From positions 21,286-85,285 of the forward strand of contig NZ_MVOC01000004.1 of the NCBI RefSeq assembly GCF_002043095.1: DNA of 64,000 bases. The letters run 5' to 3'. The position numbers and the translations under genes were made by a program. The notes under the pieces were generated by a model. The model had not been told where the DNA came from. It was given only the letters and a program-made list of their open reading frames with translations, and made no database searches. The first letter of the stretch is position 1. Each line of letters opens with the position of its first letter. The DNA is from Mycobacterium sp. AT1 (GTDB taxonomy: Bacteria > Actinomycetota > Actinomycetes > Mycobacteriales > Mycobacteriaceae). Shown here one piece after another: positions 35,129 to 44,170 of this stretch.

Positions 35129-35181
35129 GTTGATAAGTGACAGCAATAAGAGTGCCGTCTTTATATGTCAGAGCTATCAAC
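35129..35181. promoter_or_regulatory. Long palindromic operator between permease operon and XRE-cupin gene
   Basis: Outer arms GTTGATA (35129-35135) and TATCAAC (35175-35181) are perfect inverse complements, and inner arms TGACA (35138-35142) and TGTCA (35166-35170) pair too. The 97-bp gap between the two start codons holds nothing else symmetric. The left half is 25 bp from the permease start and the right half 21 bp from the regulator start, so one bound complex could cover both promoters. Confidence 0.6.
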
Positions 35182-35201
35182 CAAGTGTTGCGAGGGTGTT
35201 A

Positions 35202-35780
35202 ATGACTGCCGAGGTAGGCCTGGACGAACGAGCGCTGGCAGTGCGTACCGGGGCGGCGATCCGGGCCATCCGTGAGAGGTGTCAGTTATCGATGCGTGAG
35301 GTCGCGACGCGCGCGGGGATCAGCCAGCCGTTCCTCAGCCAGATCGAACGCGGGCAGAGCATGCCGTCGATGGTCACCGTCTACCGGCTGGCCGAGACAC
35401 TCGCCGTCACGCCCGGCGACCTGTTGCCGACCAGCACGGAATCCAAGGTGACGGTGGTGCGCAGCACCGAAGGCAGGCTGCTGCCGGTGGCCGACCGCCC
35501 CGACGCCGCACTGGGGCGCGTGCTGGTGCTCAGCCCCGACGAGCGGCTGCAGATCATCGAGTACCGGATCGAACGTGACCAATACATCGGCGAGTGGTTC
35601 CAAACGCCCGGAATCCTGGCCGTGTACGTGACGTCCGGTCAGCTCGACGTCGTGGTCGAGGGTGCGGGCACCTACCGCATCGGGGCTGGCGACCTGATCA
35701 CCCATCCGTCACCGCTGCGGCACCGGTGGCTGCTCGTCGACAACGAGCCCGCCGACGCGCTGCTGGTGATCACCGAGTAG
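35202..35780 (+). CDS. XRE-family regulator with cupin sensor domain
   Basis: 192 aa. Residues 18-75: AIRAIRERCQLSMREVATRAGISQPFLSQIERGQSMPSMVTVYRLAETLAV, a textbook XRE helix-turn-helix. Residues 110-190 are a cupin (YIGEWFQTPGILAVYVTSGQLDVVVEGAGTYRIGAGDLITHPS), which binds the small-molecule signal. It is divergent from the permease-dioxygenase-deaminase operon and is its likely regulator; the palindrome at 35129-35181 lies directly upstream. Confidence 0.87.
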   Translation: MTAEVGLDERALAVRTGAAIRAIRERCQLSMREVATRAGISQPFLSQIERGQSMPSMVTVYRLAETLAVTPGDLLPTSTESKVTVVRSTEGRLLPVADRPDAALGRVLVLSPDERLQIIEYRIERDQYIGEWFQTPGILAVYVTSGQLDVVVEGAGTYRIGAGDLITHPSPLRHRWLLVDNEPADALLVITE

Positions 35781-35908
35781 CTGTAGCTGACGTGCCGGTA
35801 TGGGAAGTGCACGGCTGGTAGTCACGATCGCGGTCGCGTATTGGGCCTGGCCACGAGTCGTCCGGAAATCGATTGTCTCCGCGGAGAAGCACGCTTACGG
35901 TCGCAGGT

Positions 35909-36634
35909 ATGCCTGCCGATGCGCCGACCATTCTGGCCACCAGCGGAGGAATTGGTGCCGGCCGGCGCACCCGGTTCACCTTCACAGCCCTCACGGACTT
36001 GGCCGTTGAGCTGTCCGGGGTCAACGGTCGGGCCCCGCGGATGTGTCTGCTCGCCACGGCGATGGGTGATGACAAGGCGGTGCTGCACTATCTGACAGAG
36101 GCGGCGCAGAGCCGAGGGTTCGTGGCGTCGCACGTGTCGTTGTTCCCCATGCCCAACGTCGAGGACGTCGCCGCCCATCTGCTGGAGCAGGACGTGGTGT
36201 GGGTGTTCGGCGGGAGTGTCGCCGGCCTGCTGGCAATGTGGCGGCTGCACGGAGTCGACGTCGCCCTGCGTGAAGCATGGCAGGCGGGTGTGGTCCTGAC
36301 GGGAATCTCGGCCGGATCGATCTGCTGGCATGCCGGCGGCACCACCGACTCGTTCGGTCCGCAGCTGCGGCCGATCACCAACGGACTGGGTTTCGTGCCC
36401 TACGCCAACGGCGTTCACTACGACTCCGAGGCAGAGCGCCGCCCCCTTCTGCATTCCCTCGTTCGGGACGGGGTCTTGCCTGCCGCCTACGCCACCGATG
36501 ACGGTGCCGGGCTGCTCTACCGCGGTACCGAATTCGTCGAAGCCGTCAGTGAAAGAGATTTGGCTGGAGCATATTTCATAGAAGAGTGTGACGGAGTTGC
36601 GGTCGAGACGGCCCTGGACGTTCGGCGGCTGTGA
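35909..36634 (+). CDS. Peptidase E-like (S51) peptidase
   Basis: 241 aa from ATG 35909. TILATSGGIGAG begins the flavodoxin-like fold, VVWVFGGSVAGLLAMWR follows, and VLTGISAGSICWHAGG holds the nucleophile Ser (G-x-S-A-G, about residue 134). S51 enzymes cleave N-terminal Asp dipeptides; relatives process cyanophycin or other Asp-containing peptides. It stands alone after the XRE-cupin gene, with no shared operon. Confidence 0.83.
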   Translation: MPADAPTILATSGGIGAGRRTRFTFTALTDLAVELSGVNGRAPRMCLLATAMGDDKAVLHYLTEAAQSRGFVASHVSLFPMPNVEDVAAHLLEQDVVWVFGGSVAGLLAMWRLHGVDVALREAWQAGVVLTGISAGSICWHAGGTTDSFGPQLRPITNGLGFVPYANGVHYDSEAERRPLLHSLVRDGVLPAAYATDDGAGLLYRGTEFVEAVSERDLAGAYFIEECDGVAVETALDVRRL

Positions 36635-36751
36635 CCATTCCAGCCCTCGCGGGCGGCGCCGGAGGCCAGTACCAGCCTGGCAGGGCTGGGTGTTGGAATC
36701 GAGGGCGCACGCACCACGACTGGCCGTTAGAAGGTCCGCCCCCAACACCAG

Positions 36752-37414
36752 TCACGCATGGTCAGCCACCGAAACACCTTTGTGGACAACATAATCGATT
36801 GCCTCAACGCAGTCGTTGGCGACGAACGTTGGCTGGTACCGGTCCTCGATCCAGGACCGACCTCGGTGCAGCCAGACACTGTCGATCAAGATGCTATTAG
36901 CCCCTCCGATGTCAGCGGTCGCAGAGTCGCCGATCATCCAAGCCCCATCCAGCGATAGACCGGTGCGGCGTGCAACTGCGCGAAAGATCTCCGGGTCCGG
37001 TTTCTTCGCGCCGACGGCCTCCGAGATCACCCACGTTTCCACGAGGCGGTCCAGCCCGGTGACCGACAATTTGCGTTCCTGCTGAACTACTCGCCCGTTG
37101 GTGACAACCGCTGGCACCCAGCCGGCGTTCCTCGCCCGCGTCAACCCCATTGGAACGGCAGGATCGAGCACCAGGTCGTCGGCCATCCCCGCGTCCAAGT
37201 CTGCTTGCAATGACGAGAACGCCGAATCGTCAAGGAGGTACTGGGAGCGAATCCGTTCCGCCAGCCGGGCACGTGGCTCATACCCGTCAGCGTCGGCGTC
37301 GACGAGCCAGTCGACATCGCCGCCGCGGGCCACTACGAAGCGCTCAGCCCACCTCAGGAATGCCGCCGCGCGATCCACCAACGTGTTGTCCAAGTCAAGC
37401 AACAACAGCGGCAT
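36752..37414 (-). CDS. HAD-superfamily phosphatase
   Basis: 220 aa. HAD motif I is LLLDLDNTLVDR (nucleophile Asp about 7, acid Asp about 9), motif II VVTNGR, motif III KKPDPEIF (Lys), and motif IV MIGDSATADIGGANS. The cap domain between residues 18 and 95 is helical (subclass I). It dephosphorylates a small phospho-metabolite, like FMN- or phosphoglycolate-type phosphatases. No operon partner. Confidence 0.85.
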   Translation of the reverse strand: MPLLLLDLDNTLVDRAAAFLRWAERFVVARGGDVDWLVDADADGYEPRARLAERIRSQYLLDDSAFSSLQADLDAGMADDLVLDPAVPMGLTRARNAGWVPAVVTNGRVVQQERKLSVTGLDRLVETWVISEAVGAKKPDPEIFRAVARRTGLSLDGAWMIGDSATADIGGANSILIDSVWLHRGRSWIEDRYQPTFVANDCVEAIDYVVHKGVSVADHA

Positions 37415-37588
37415 CGTTCGAGTGTCACATAGGGCGATGGCGGCACTCGTGTCGAGCTACGACGCGCGCGCGAGTTTCTGTGGAGCCCAGGGCGGTCTCG
37501 GACCTAGAAAATCGAGACGACTCACTCTCTGTCTCACTTGTTGGGCTCGCTCGGGCGGCAGCGTCATCACGCAACCTGTCGCTGTCAA

Positions 37589-38332
37589 TCAGGTGAGGCC
37601 TAGGCCGCCATCGAGGGTCAGGATCTCGCCGGTCATGTAGTCGGACTCGATGAGTGATAGGGCGGTGTGTGCCACATCGTCTGGAGTCGCTGGGCGCCCC
37701 ATCGGAGCCCGTTCGCGCCATAATGCTTGCGCTTCGGCCCATTCCGCGGTCATCGGAGTGTCCACGAGGCCGGGTGCGATTGCGTTGACCCGGATGTCGG
37801 GGGCGAGGGTAAGTGCGAGGAGCTTGGTGGTGTGGATGAGGGCGGCTTTGCTCGCCGAGTACGGGATGGAGGCCCCTTTGGGTCGCATCCCGGCGTGCGA
37901 GCTGATGTTGACGACCGTCGACGGCCGGCCCCCTCTTGCAGAGGCGCGCAAGTGCGGTTCGGCTTCGGCGACGAGGTGAAATGGTGCGATCGTGTTGACC
38001 TCCAATAGTTTCCGCCACATCGACGTTGAGGCGCTCTGAAGATCGGAGTGCGGGATCACTGCGCTGATTCCAGCGTTGTTGACCAGTACGTCAAGACGCC
38101 CGGCGAGGCGCACGGAATCGGCGACAAGCCGCTGTCTGTCCTCATCTTCTGCGAGGTCCGCTTGGATGTAGTGGGCGTCGCCAAGTTCGGCAGCCAATGC
38201 GTTTCCAGCCTCGGTCGACGAACGCGAATGCACGACCACGCAATACTCGCGCCCGGCGAGGCGGCGAGCAATGGCCAGCCCTATTCCCGAGGTCGCTCCG
38301 GTCACCAACGCGACGCGCCTGATTTTGCCCAT
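37589..38332 (-). CDS. Short-chain dehydrogenase/reductase
   Basis: 247 aa. The SDR signatures are complete: VALVTGATSGIGLAIARRLA (nucleotide loop), LVNNAGIS, the catalytic Ser in VNISSHAG, and YSASKAAL (Tyr-x-x-x-Lys). VHSRSS after the second strand suggests NADPH. DPGL-type end: LTLDGGLGLT, as in 3-oxoacyl-ACP reductase relatives. Substrate unknown. Downstream, 37415-37588 is empty; upstream, about 400 bp have no gene. Confidence 0.86.
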   Translation of the reverse strand: MGKIRRVALVTGATSGIGLAIARRLAGREYCVVVHSRSSTEAGNALAAELGDAHYIQADLAEDEDRQRLVADSVRLAGRLDVLVNNAGISAVIPHSDLQSASTSMWRKLLEVNTIAPFHLVAEAEPHLRASARGGRPSTVVNISSHAGMRPKGASIPYSASKAALIHTTKLLALTLAPDIRVNAIAPGLVDTPMTAEWAEAQALWRERAPMGRPATPDDVAHTALSLIESDYMTGEILTLDGGLGLT

Positions 38333-38730
38333 GATTACACGCTAGCTCTGGTGACAAGACGAACTCGGGTCACGCTCAAGGTGGAATTCCGTCTCATTTT
38401 TAGAGCAACGAGACAGCGCGATCTTGCCCACACCTCTCCTCATCGGCGCGTGTCACGGTGCCTCATTTCCTGTCGCATTTCGCGTGTCTCAGATCCTCGA
38501 TGTCAGAGAACAAGGACACGATGGCGGATTGCGTCCGCCTTGTAGCCGACCGGATTGATTACTAGGCCGCATGCGGACCGCATCACACCGGGAAATCGCG
38601 CCGCATCCAAGGCCCCGGCGCCATTCACTGCCGTGAGGTGGCGCTAACCATCGACGGCCGAGCGGGACGTGGCACGAGAAGTCCCGTCAACTCGACCGGC
38701 GGCCTCCAACAGCCCGTCACCCACCAAACG
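38333..38730. other. Intergenic stretch without a recognised gene
   Basis: No reading frame with a good start and plausible composition on either strand. The part nearest the SDR gene is AT-rich for this genome and holds GTCTC and GAGAC 14 bp apart (38391-38414), which could be part of the SDR promoter region. Otherwise nothing is seen. Confidence 0.5.
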
Positions 38731-38766
38731 CAAAGGCCACGAACCATTTCTGGTTCGTGGCCTTTG
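38731..38766 (-). terminator. Intrinsic terminator of tRNA-Leu
   Basis: A perfect 16-bp stem with a 4-nt loop: AAAGGCCACGAACCA pairs with TGGTTCGTGGCCTTT, one more C:G pair closing it. Placed 26 bp after the 3' end of the tRNA on the minus strand. The stem base is A/T-rich and a short T run follows on that strand. Confidence 0.75.
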
Positions 38767-38792
38767 GCGTCGCGGTTTAGAACCGCTCATTG

Positions 38793-38875
38793 TGGGCGAA
38801 GGGGGACTTGAACCCCCACGTCCCGAAGGACACTGGCACCTGAAGCCAGCGCGTCTGCCATTCCGCCACTCGCCC
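38793..38875 (-). tRNA. leuT: tRNA-Leu (anticodon CAG)
   Basis: The minus strand folds as a class II tRNA of 83 nt. Acceptor GGGCGAG pairs with TTCGCCC (one G:U), discriminator A, CCA not encoded. Anticodon stem CTGGC/GCCAG encloses TTCAGGT, so anticodon CAG, reading leucine CUG. A variable arm (GTGTCCTTCGGGAC) and T loop TTCAAGT are present. Its place just upstream of fhaA is the same as leuT in M. tuberculosis. Confidence 0.93.
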
Positions 38876-39110
38876 CAACAACCGGGAGAGACTATCACGC
38901 ACTCGGGCCCACCTCCCAACCGCGCAGCTCGGCCCATGCGCGCCGTCGCACACGGCCCTGACCAGCCTCGATCCGATCGCCCCCAATGCTTGGTCACGTT
39001 CTGACGCCCGTGGCCGATACCATGCCAATAGGAATCGACACCCGCGACACGCAGGTTCATCTACTGCGTCGAGCGCGACCATCACGACGAACAGCGAGGC
39101 AGGCGGTGAC

Positions 39111-40595
39111 ATGGGACTCGTCGACCGCTTCGAGCGCAAACTCGAGGCAACCGTCGGTGACACCTTTGCGCGTGTCTTCGGCGGCTCCATCGTTCCGCAG
39201 GAGGTCGAAGCGATCCTCCAACGCGAAGCCGACGCCGGCGCACGCGAAGTCGGAGGCGGCAGAATTTTGGCCCCAAACGACTACGTCATTACCCTCAGTG
39301 CATCCGACTTTCACAAGGTCCGCGCTGACCCCGACCTCACACCGACGACATTCGCCCGATACCTGGAGGGATACATCCGTGATCAAGGGTGGCAAACGTA
39401 TGGTGATGTGGTCGTTGGATTCGAAGCGTCACCGCAGTTGCACACCGGCCAGTTTCGCACCCGTGGAACGGTCAACCCAGACTCGACCAGCGGCGCAAGC
39501 GCCTCTGCCCCCCCAGACCGTGCTCACACCGAACCAGGAGTTCCACCGATGACCGACAACCCGAGCTACCGCGGCGGCGGCCAGGGACCAGCGCAGCCTG
39601 GCGACGACTACTACGAGTACGGCCGTCAAGGCGACGAGCCCCGCGCCCCGTACCCGCCAGCCCCCGAAGGCGGATATCCGCCCGCGCCCGCTGCGGGTCA
39701 GCCCCCGCAGCCGGCCGGTGGTTACCCGGAGCAGGGTGGCTACGACCGTGGCGGATACCCGGACCAGGGCTACCCGCCGCCGTCCTATGACCAGCGCTCC
39801 CCCTCGGGCTACGGCCCGCCCGCGAGCCCGCCGGCCGGTTACCCGGACCAGGGTTACCGCCAGCCGCCTCCCGGATACGGCCCCCCGGCCGGCGCACCCG
39901 GTGGTTACGGCGAATCCGGTGGCTACGACTACGGCCGCCCGCCGGCCCCACCCCGCGGTGAGGAGTACGGCCGTCCGGCCGAGCCTCAGCGTCCGGCCTA
40001 CCCCGAGCAGGGCGGCTACCCGGACCAGGGTGGCTACTCCGAGCAAGGGGGCTACCCCGAGCAGGGCGGTTACGCAGACCAGGGCTACGGCGCCCAGGCC
40101 TACGGGCGTCCCGAGCAGGGTGGCTACGGCGCTCCTCAGGCGGACTACGGCCGCTACGGCGACCAGGGGTCACCTCAGGGTTACGCCGACCCCGGCTACG
40201 GCCAGCCTGCCGACGGCGGATACGGCCAGCCCGGGTACGACTACGGTCAGCCGCCTGCCGCAGCTCCGGTGGCCGGCTACGGCGCTGCCGGCGGTTACGG
40301 CTCCGCCGGTGCGAACGTGACGCTGCAGCTGGACGACGGCAGCGGCCGCACGTACCAGCTCCGTGAGGGCGCCAACGTCATCGGACGCGGCCAGGACGCG
40401 CAGTTCCGCTTGCCGGACACCGGCGTCTCGCGCCGTCACCTGGAGATCCGTTGGGACGGGCAGGTCGCGCTGCTGTCCGATCTGAACTCCACCAACGGCA
40501 CGACGGTCAACAACGCTCCTGTTCAGGAGTGGCAGCTGGCCGACGGTGACACCATCCGCCTTGGCCACTCCGAGATCATCGTCCGCGTTCACTGA
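39111..40595 (+). CDS. fhaA: FhaA, FHA-domain scaffold protein
   Basis: 494 aa. Residues 1-115 form the DUF3662 domain (MGLVDRFERKLEATVGDTFARVF...), residues 150-400 a low-complexity stretch built of Tyr-Pro-Glu-Gln-Gly-Gly-type repeats, and residues 410-494 the phosphothreonine-binding FHA domain (NVIGRGQDAQFRLPDTGVSRRHLEI and LNSTNGTTVNN). In mycobacteria FhaA binds phosphorylated MviN and controls peptidoglycan synthesis at poles and septum; it is a substrate of PknB. It is the first gene of the pkn/fha locus and is separated from fhaB by 184 bp. The repeat length probably differs between strains. Confidence 0.95.
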   Translation: MGLVDRFERKLEATVGDTFARVFGGSIVPQEVEAILQREADAGAREVGGGRILAPNDYVITLSASDFHKVRADPDLTPTTFARYLEGYIRDQGWQTYGDVVVGFEASPQLHTGQFRTRGTVNPDSTSGASASAPPDRAHTEPGVPPMTDNPSYRGGGQGPAQPGDDYYEYGRQGDEPRAPYPPAPEGGYPPAPAAGQPPQPAGGYPEQGGYDRGGYPDQGYPPPSYDQRSPSGYGPPASPPAGYPDQGYRQPPPGYGPPAGAPGGYGESGGYDYGRPPAPPRGEEYGRPAEPQRPAYPEQGGYPDQGGYSEQGGYPEQGGYADQGYGAQAYGRPEQGGYGAPQADYGRYGDQGSPQGYADPGYGQPADGGYGQPGYDYGQPPAAAPVAGYGAAGGYGSAGANVTLQLDDGSGRTYQLREGANVIGRGQDAQFRLPDTGVSRRHLEIRWDGQVALLSDLNSTNGTTVNNAPVQEWQLADGDTIRLGHSEIIVRVH

Positions 40596-40779
40596 GCGCT
40601 CAGGCCGGTGACGGCTGGAGGCCAAGCCCGTACTCGTGCCTTGCACCCGTCACCGGCCCAAGTATCGTGACGTTGCCGACGACGGCTGAGTCAGCCGCAG
40701 GTCGGTCGCGACGCGGCCCGGGAAGCGGTGCGGTGACGCCGACACGGCGACATCGGGACGGTGACGGAGAGGACGTCAG

Positions 40780-41250
40780 ATGCAGGGGATAGTGCTGCAG
40801 CTGACACGCGTCGGTTTCCTGTTGCTGCTGTGGCTGTTCATCTGGTCCGTGCTTCGGATCCTGCGTACCGACATCTACGCCCCCACGGGTGCGGTGATGG
40901 TAAAGCGTGGGCTCGCGTTGCGCGGGACGTTGCTGCCCAGCCGCGGCCAGCGTCGCAACACCCCGCGCCAACTGGTGGTGACCGAAGGGGCGTTGGCGGG
41001 CACGCGCATTCAGTTGGGTGCCCAGCCCGTGCTGATCGGTCGCGCCGACGACTCGACGCTGGTGCTCACCGACGACTATTCGTCGACACGGCACGCGCGG
41101 CTGTCCCCACGAGGGTCGGAATGGTACGTCGAGGACCTAGGATCGACCAACGGTACATACCTTGACAGGGCGAAGGTGACGACGGCGGTAAGGGTTCCGA
41201 TGGGCACGCCGGTGCGGATCGGCAAGACCGTGATCGAGTTGCGCCCATGA
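40780..41250 (+). CDS. fhaB: FhaB (FipA), membrane-anchored FHA protein
   Basis: 156 aa. One N-terminal membrane helix (LTRVGFLLLLWLFIWSVLRIL, residues 5-25), linker, then an FHA domain (LIGRADDSTLVLTDDYSSTRHARLSP and LGSTNGTYLDR, residues 85-150). FhaB/FipA interacts with FtsZ and FtsQ and is phosphorylated by PknA; it helps division under oxidative stress. GGAGAGGAC precedes ATG 40780. Its stop overlaps the pstP start by 4 bp. Confidence 0.95.
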   Translation: MQGIVLQLTRVGFLLLLWLFIWSVLRILRTDIYAPTGAVMVKRGLALRGTLLPSRGQRRNTPRQLVVTEGALAGTRIQLGAQPVLIGRADDSTLVLTDDYSSTRHARLSPRGSEWYVEDLGSTNGTYLDRAKVTTAVRVPMGTPVRIGKTVIELRP

Positions 41251-42758
41251 GTCTCGTCCTCCGATACGCGGCCCGCAGCGACCGCGGCCTGGTGCGTGCC
41301 AACAACGAAGACTCGGTGTACGCCGGGGCGCGCCTGCTCGCTCTGGCCGACGGCATGGGCGGCCACGCCGCCGGTGAAGTGGCCTCCCAGTTGGTGATCG
41401 CCGCACTCGCCCACCTCGACGACGACGAGCCGGGCGGGGACCTTCTCAGTCAGCTCAACGCCGCGGTCCACGAAGGAAACTCGGCGATCGCCGGGCACGT
41501 CGACGCCGATCCCGACCTCGAGGGCATGGGCACCACCCTCACCGCAATCCTGTTCGCGGGAAACAGACTTGGCCTGGTTCACGTCGGCGACTCCCGCGGG
41601 TACCTGCTGCGCGACGGTGAGCTCACCCAGATCACCAAGGACGACACCTTCGTCCAGACCCTGGTCGACGAGGGCCGCATCACCGCCGACGAGGCCCACA
41701 GCCACCCGCAACGGTCGCTGATCATGCGGGCGTTGACCGGCCACGAGGTCGAGCCCACCTTGACCGTGCGCGAAGCCCACGCCGGTGACCGCTATCTGTT
41801 GTGCTCCGACGGCCTGTCCGACCCGGTCAGCTTCGACACCATCCTGGAAGCGCTGCAGATCCCCGACGTCACCGAGAGTGCCGACCGGCTCATCGAGATG
41901 GCCTTGCGCGGCGGCGGTCCCGACAACGTGACCGTGGTGGTCGCCGACGTCGTCGACTACGAATACGGCCAGACCCAACCGATTCTGGCGGGCGCGGTGT
42001 CCGGACAGGACGACCAGAGCGCACCCCCCAACACCGCGGCCGGTCGGGCGTCGGCCTTCAACCCCAAGCGCGTCGCGGCGGCAGCCAATCGCCCCGCCGT
42101 CGCACCCGCCGCACCGGTCAAGAAGCCGCGTTCGCGTCGGACGATGATCTTCGTCGCATTGCTTCTGCTGGTGTTGGTGCTCGCGGGACTTGCGGTGGGC
42201 CGCACCGTCATTCAGAACAACTACTACGTCGCCGAGAGCGACGGCTCCGTGTACATCATGCGTGGGGTGCAGGGCAGCGTCGCGGGAATGTCGCTGCAGG
42301 AGAAATTCCAGATCGCGTGCCTGGACTCCCGCAACTCGATCACCAACATCGGGGTCGACGACGCCCGCGGCGGTTGCAAGCCCCTGCAGGTCGCCGACCT
42401 TCGCGAATCCGAACGCGCCCAGGTGACCGCCGGTCTTCCCGGCGGCACGCTCGACGAGGCCATCCGCCAGCTCAGGGAGCTTGCCCAGTCCTCGGTGCTG
42501 CCGATCTGCGTGCCGGCGTCCGCGCGGACGACGACGTCCACCCCGCCGCCGGCCCCGAGCCCGACTCCGCCCCCTCCCCCGTCCAGTGCGTCCGGGACAC
42601 CGTCGACGACGTCGGCCGCCCCGAGCACCACCGTGGGAAGTCCTGCGCCAGATGCCCCGACCACGGTGACCGCGCCGCCACCGACGCCGACGCCCACCGG
42701 CACGGCTCTCCCGCCGCCGCCACAGAAGCCGGGCACCGACTGCCGGACGGCGTCATGA
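41247..42758 (+). CDS. pstP: PstP, PP2C-type Ser/Thr phosphatase
   Basis: 503 aa. Residues 1-235 are the PP2C catalytic domain: RYAARSDRGLVRANNEDSVY, LADGMGGHAAGE (metal-binding Asp and Gly), GDSRGYLLRDG, LLCSDGLSD and GGGPDNVTVVV. A membrane helix (TMIFVALLLLVLVLAGLAVG, about 297-316) leads to an extracellular part with a Pro/Thr/Ser-rich tail from residue 420. PstP reverses phosphorylation by PknA, PknB and of RodA/PbpA regulators. Overlaps: 4 bp with fhaB and 4 bp with rodA, so translation is coupled. Confidence 0.96.
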   Translation: MSLVLRYAARSDRGLVRANNEDSVYAGARLLALADGMGGHAAGEVASQLVIAALAHLDDDEPGGDLLSQLNAAVHEGNSAIAGHVDADPDLEGMGTTLTAILFAGNRLGLVHVGDSRGYLLRDGELTQITKDDTFVQTLVDEGRITADEAHSHPQRSLIMRALTGHEVEPTLTVREAHAGDRYLLCSDGLSDPVSFDTILEALQIPDVTESADRLIEMALRGGGPDNVTVVVADVVDYEYGQTQPILAGAVSGQDDQSAPPNTAAGRASAFNPKRVAAAANRPAVAPAAPVKKPRSRRTMIFVALLLLVLVLAGLAVGRTVIQNNYYVAESDGSVYIMRGVQGSVAGMSLQEKFQIACLDSRNSITNIGVDDARGGCKPLQVADLRESERAQVTAGLPGGTLDEAIRQLRELAQSSVLPICVPASARTTTSTPPPAPSPTPPPPPSSASGTPSTTSAAPSTTVGSPAPDAPTTVTAPPPTPTPTGTALPPPPQKPGTDCRTAS

Positions 42759-44170
42759 GCACGCAGCCTCAGGCACCGGTGACCGTTGTTCCGCCATTGC
42801 CCAACCGGCGCAACTCCGAACTGATGTTGCTCGGATTCGCCGCACTGATCACCACCGTCGCGCTCCTCATCGTGGAGGCCAACCAGGAACAAGGCCTCAG
42901 CTGGGACCTGGCGCAGTACACGCTTGGGTACCTCGCCCTCTTCGGCGCCGCGCACGTGGCCGTCCGCCGCTTCGCGCCCTACGCCGATCCGCTGCTGCTT
43001 CCGGTGGTGGCGCTGCTGAATGGCTTGGGACTGGTGATGATTCACCGTCTCGACCTCGCCGAGGGTGCGCTCGGCGTCGACGGCCCCCGCGGCCCGAGCG
43101 CCAACCAGCAGATGCTGTGGACGCTGGTCGGCGTGGTGGCGTTCTGCCTCGTCGTCGCCTTCCTCACCGACCACCGGATGCTGGCCAGGTATGGCTACGT
43201 GTGCGGACTGGTCGGCCTGGTGTTCCTGCTGATTCCGGCGATCCTGCCCAGCTCGATCTCCGAGGAGAACGGTGCGAAGATCTGGATTCGCTTCCACGGC
43301 TTCTCCATTCAGCCCGCCGAGATCTCCAAGATCCTGCTGCTGATCTTCTTCGCGTCCGTTCTGGTGGCCAAGCGCAGCCTGTTCACCAGCGCCGGCAAGC
43401 ACATCCTCGGGATGAACCTGCCCCGGCCGCGCGACCTGGCGCCCCTGCTGGCGGCCTGGATCGCGTCGGTTGGCGTCATGGTCTTCGAGAAGGACCTCGG
43501 CACCTCGCTGCTGCTGTACGCCTCGTTCCTGGTGCTCGTCTACATCGCGACCGATCGGATCAGCTGGGTTCTGTTGGGGCTCAGCCTCTTTGCCGTCGGC
43601 AGCGTCGTCGCGTACCACGCCTTCGGACACGTCCGGGTGCGCGTGGAGACCTGGCTCGACCCGTTCGCCGACCCCGACGGGGCCGGCTACCAGATGGTCC
43701 AGTCGCTGTTCAGCTTCGCCACCGGCGGCATCTTCGGCACCGGCCTCGGCAACGGCCAGCCCGGCACCGTCCCCGCCGCGTCGACGGACTTCATCATCGC
43801 CGCGATCGGTGAGGAGCTCGGCCTCGTCGGCTTCGCCGGCGTCCTGATGCTGTACACGATCCTGGTCATCCGCGGCCTGCGGACCGCGGTGGCCGTGCGC
43901 GACAGCTTTGGCAAGCTGCTCGCCGCAGGGCTGGCCTCCACGCTGGCGATCCAGCTGTTCATCGTCGTCGGCGGCGTCACCAAGCTGATCCCGCTGACCG
44001 GCCTCACCACGCCGTGGCTGTCCTACGGCGGATCCTCGCTGATCGCCAACTACGTCCTGTTGGCGATCCTGATCTGCATCTCCCACTCGGCCCGCCGCCC
44101 ACTGGACGCGAAGGCCCCCAACGCCACCCCGATCGCCGCGGCGCACACGGAGGTGATCGGGCGCGTATGA
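42755..44170 (+). CDS. rodA: RodA, SEDS-family peptidoglycan glycosyltransferase
   Basis: 471 aa, ten membrane segments. SEDS hallmarks: GAKIWIRFHGFSIQPAEISKILLLIF (Q-P-S/A-E), LAAWIASVGVMVFEKDLGTSLLLYASFLV (with the catalytic Asp in KDLGTSLL), and GLTTPWLSYGGSSLIANYVLLAIL near the C-terminus. It polymerises lipid II at the membrane with the class B transpeptidase encoded next. It overlaps pstP and pbpA by 4 bp each. The start ATG 42755 is chosen over a longer open frame that has no coding character. Confidence 0.96.
   Translation: MSTQPQAPVTVVPPLPNRRNSELMLLGFAALITTVALLIVEANQEQGLSWDLAQYTLGYLALFGAAHVAVRRFAPYADPLLLPVVALLNGLGLVMIHRLDLAEGALGVDGPRGPSANQQMLWTLVGVVAFCLVVAFLTDHRMLARYGYVCGLVGLVFLLIPAILPSSISEENGAKIWIRFHGFSIQPAEISKILLLIFFASVLVAKRSLFTSAGKHILGMNLPRPRDLAPLLAAWIASVGVMVFEKDLGTSLLLYASFLVLVYIATDRISWVLLGLSLFAVGSVVAYHAFGHVRVRVETWLDPFADPDGAGYQMVQSLFSFATGGIFGTGLGNGQPGTVPAASTDFIIAAIGEELGLVGFAGVLMLYTILVIRGLRTAVAVRDSFGKLLAAGLASTLAIQLFIVVGGVTKLIPLTGLTTPWLSYGGSSLIANYVLLAILICISHSARRPLDAKAPNATPIAAAHTEVIGRV

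Noticed and set aside
38391..38414. GTCTC/GAGAC dyad upstream of the SDR gene as an operator
   Set aside because: Only 5 bp per arm with 14 bp between; similar words occur nearby by chance, so I left it as a remark.
39680..40300. Repeats in fhaA as a CRISPR or tandem DNA array
   Set aside because: Units vary in length and sequence and are in frame with coding; they are a protein repeat. No spacers.
40170..40646. Antisense frame in the fhaA end
   Set aside because: Shadow of the FHA-domain coding strand; composition and codon bias belong to fhaA.
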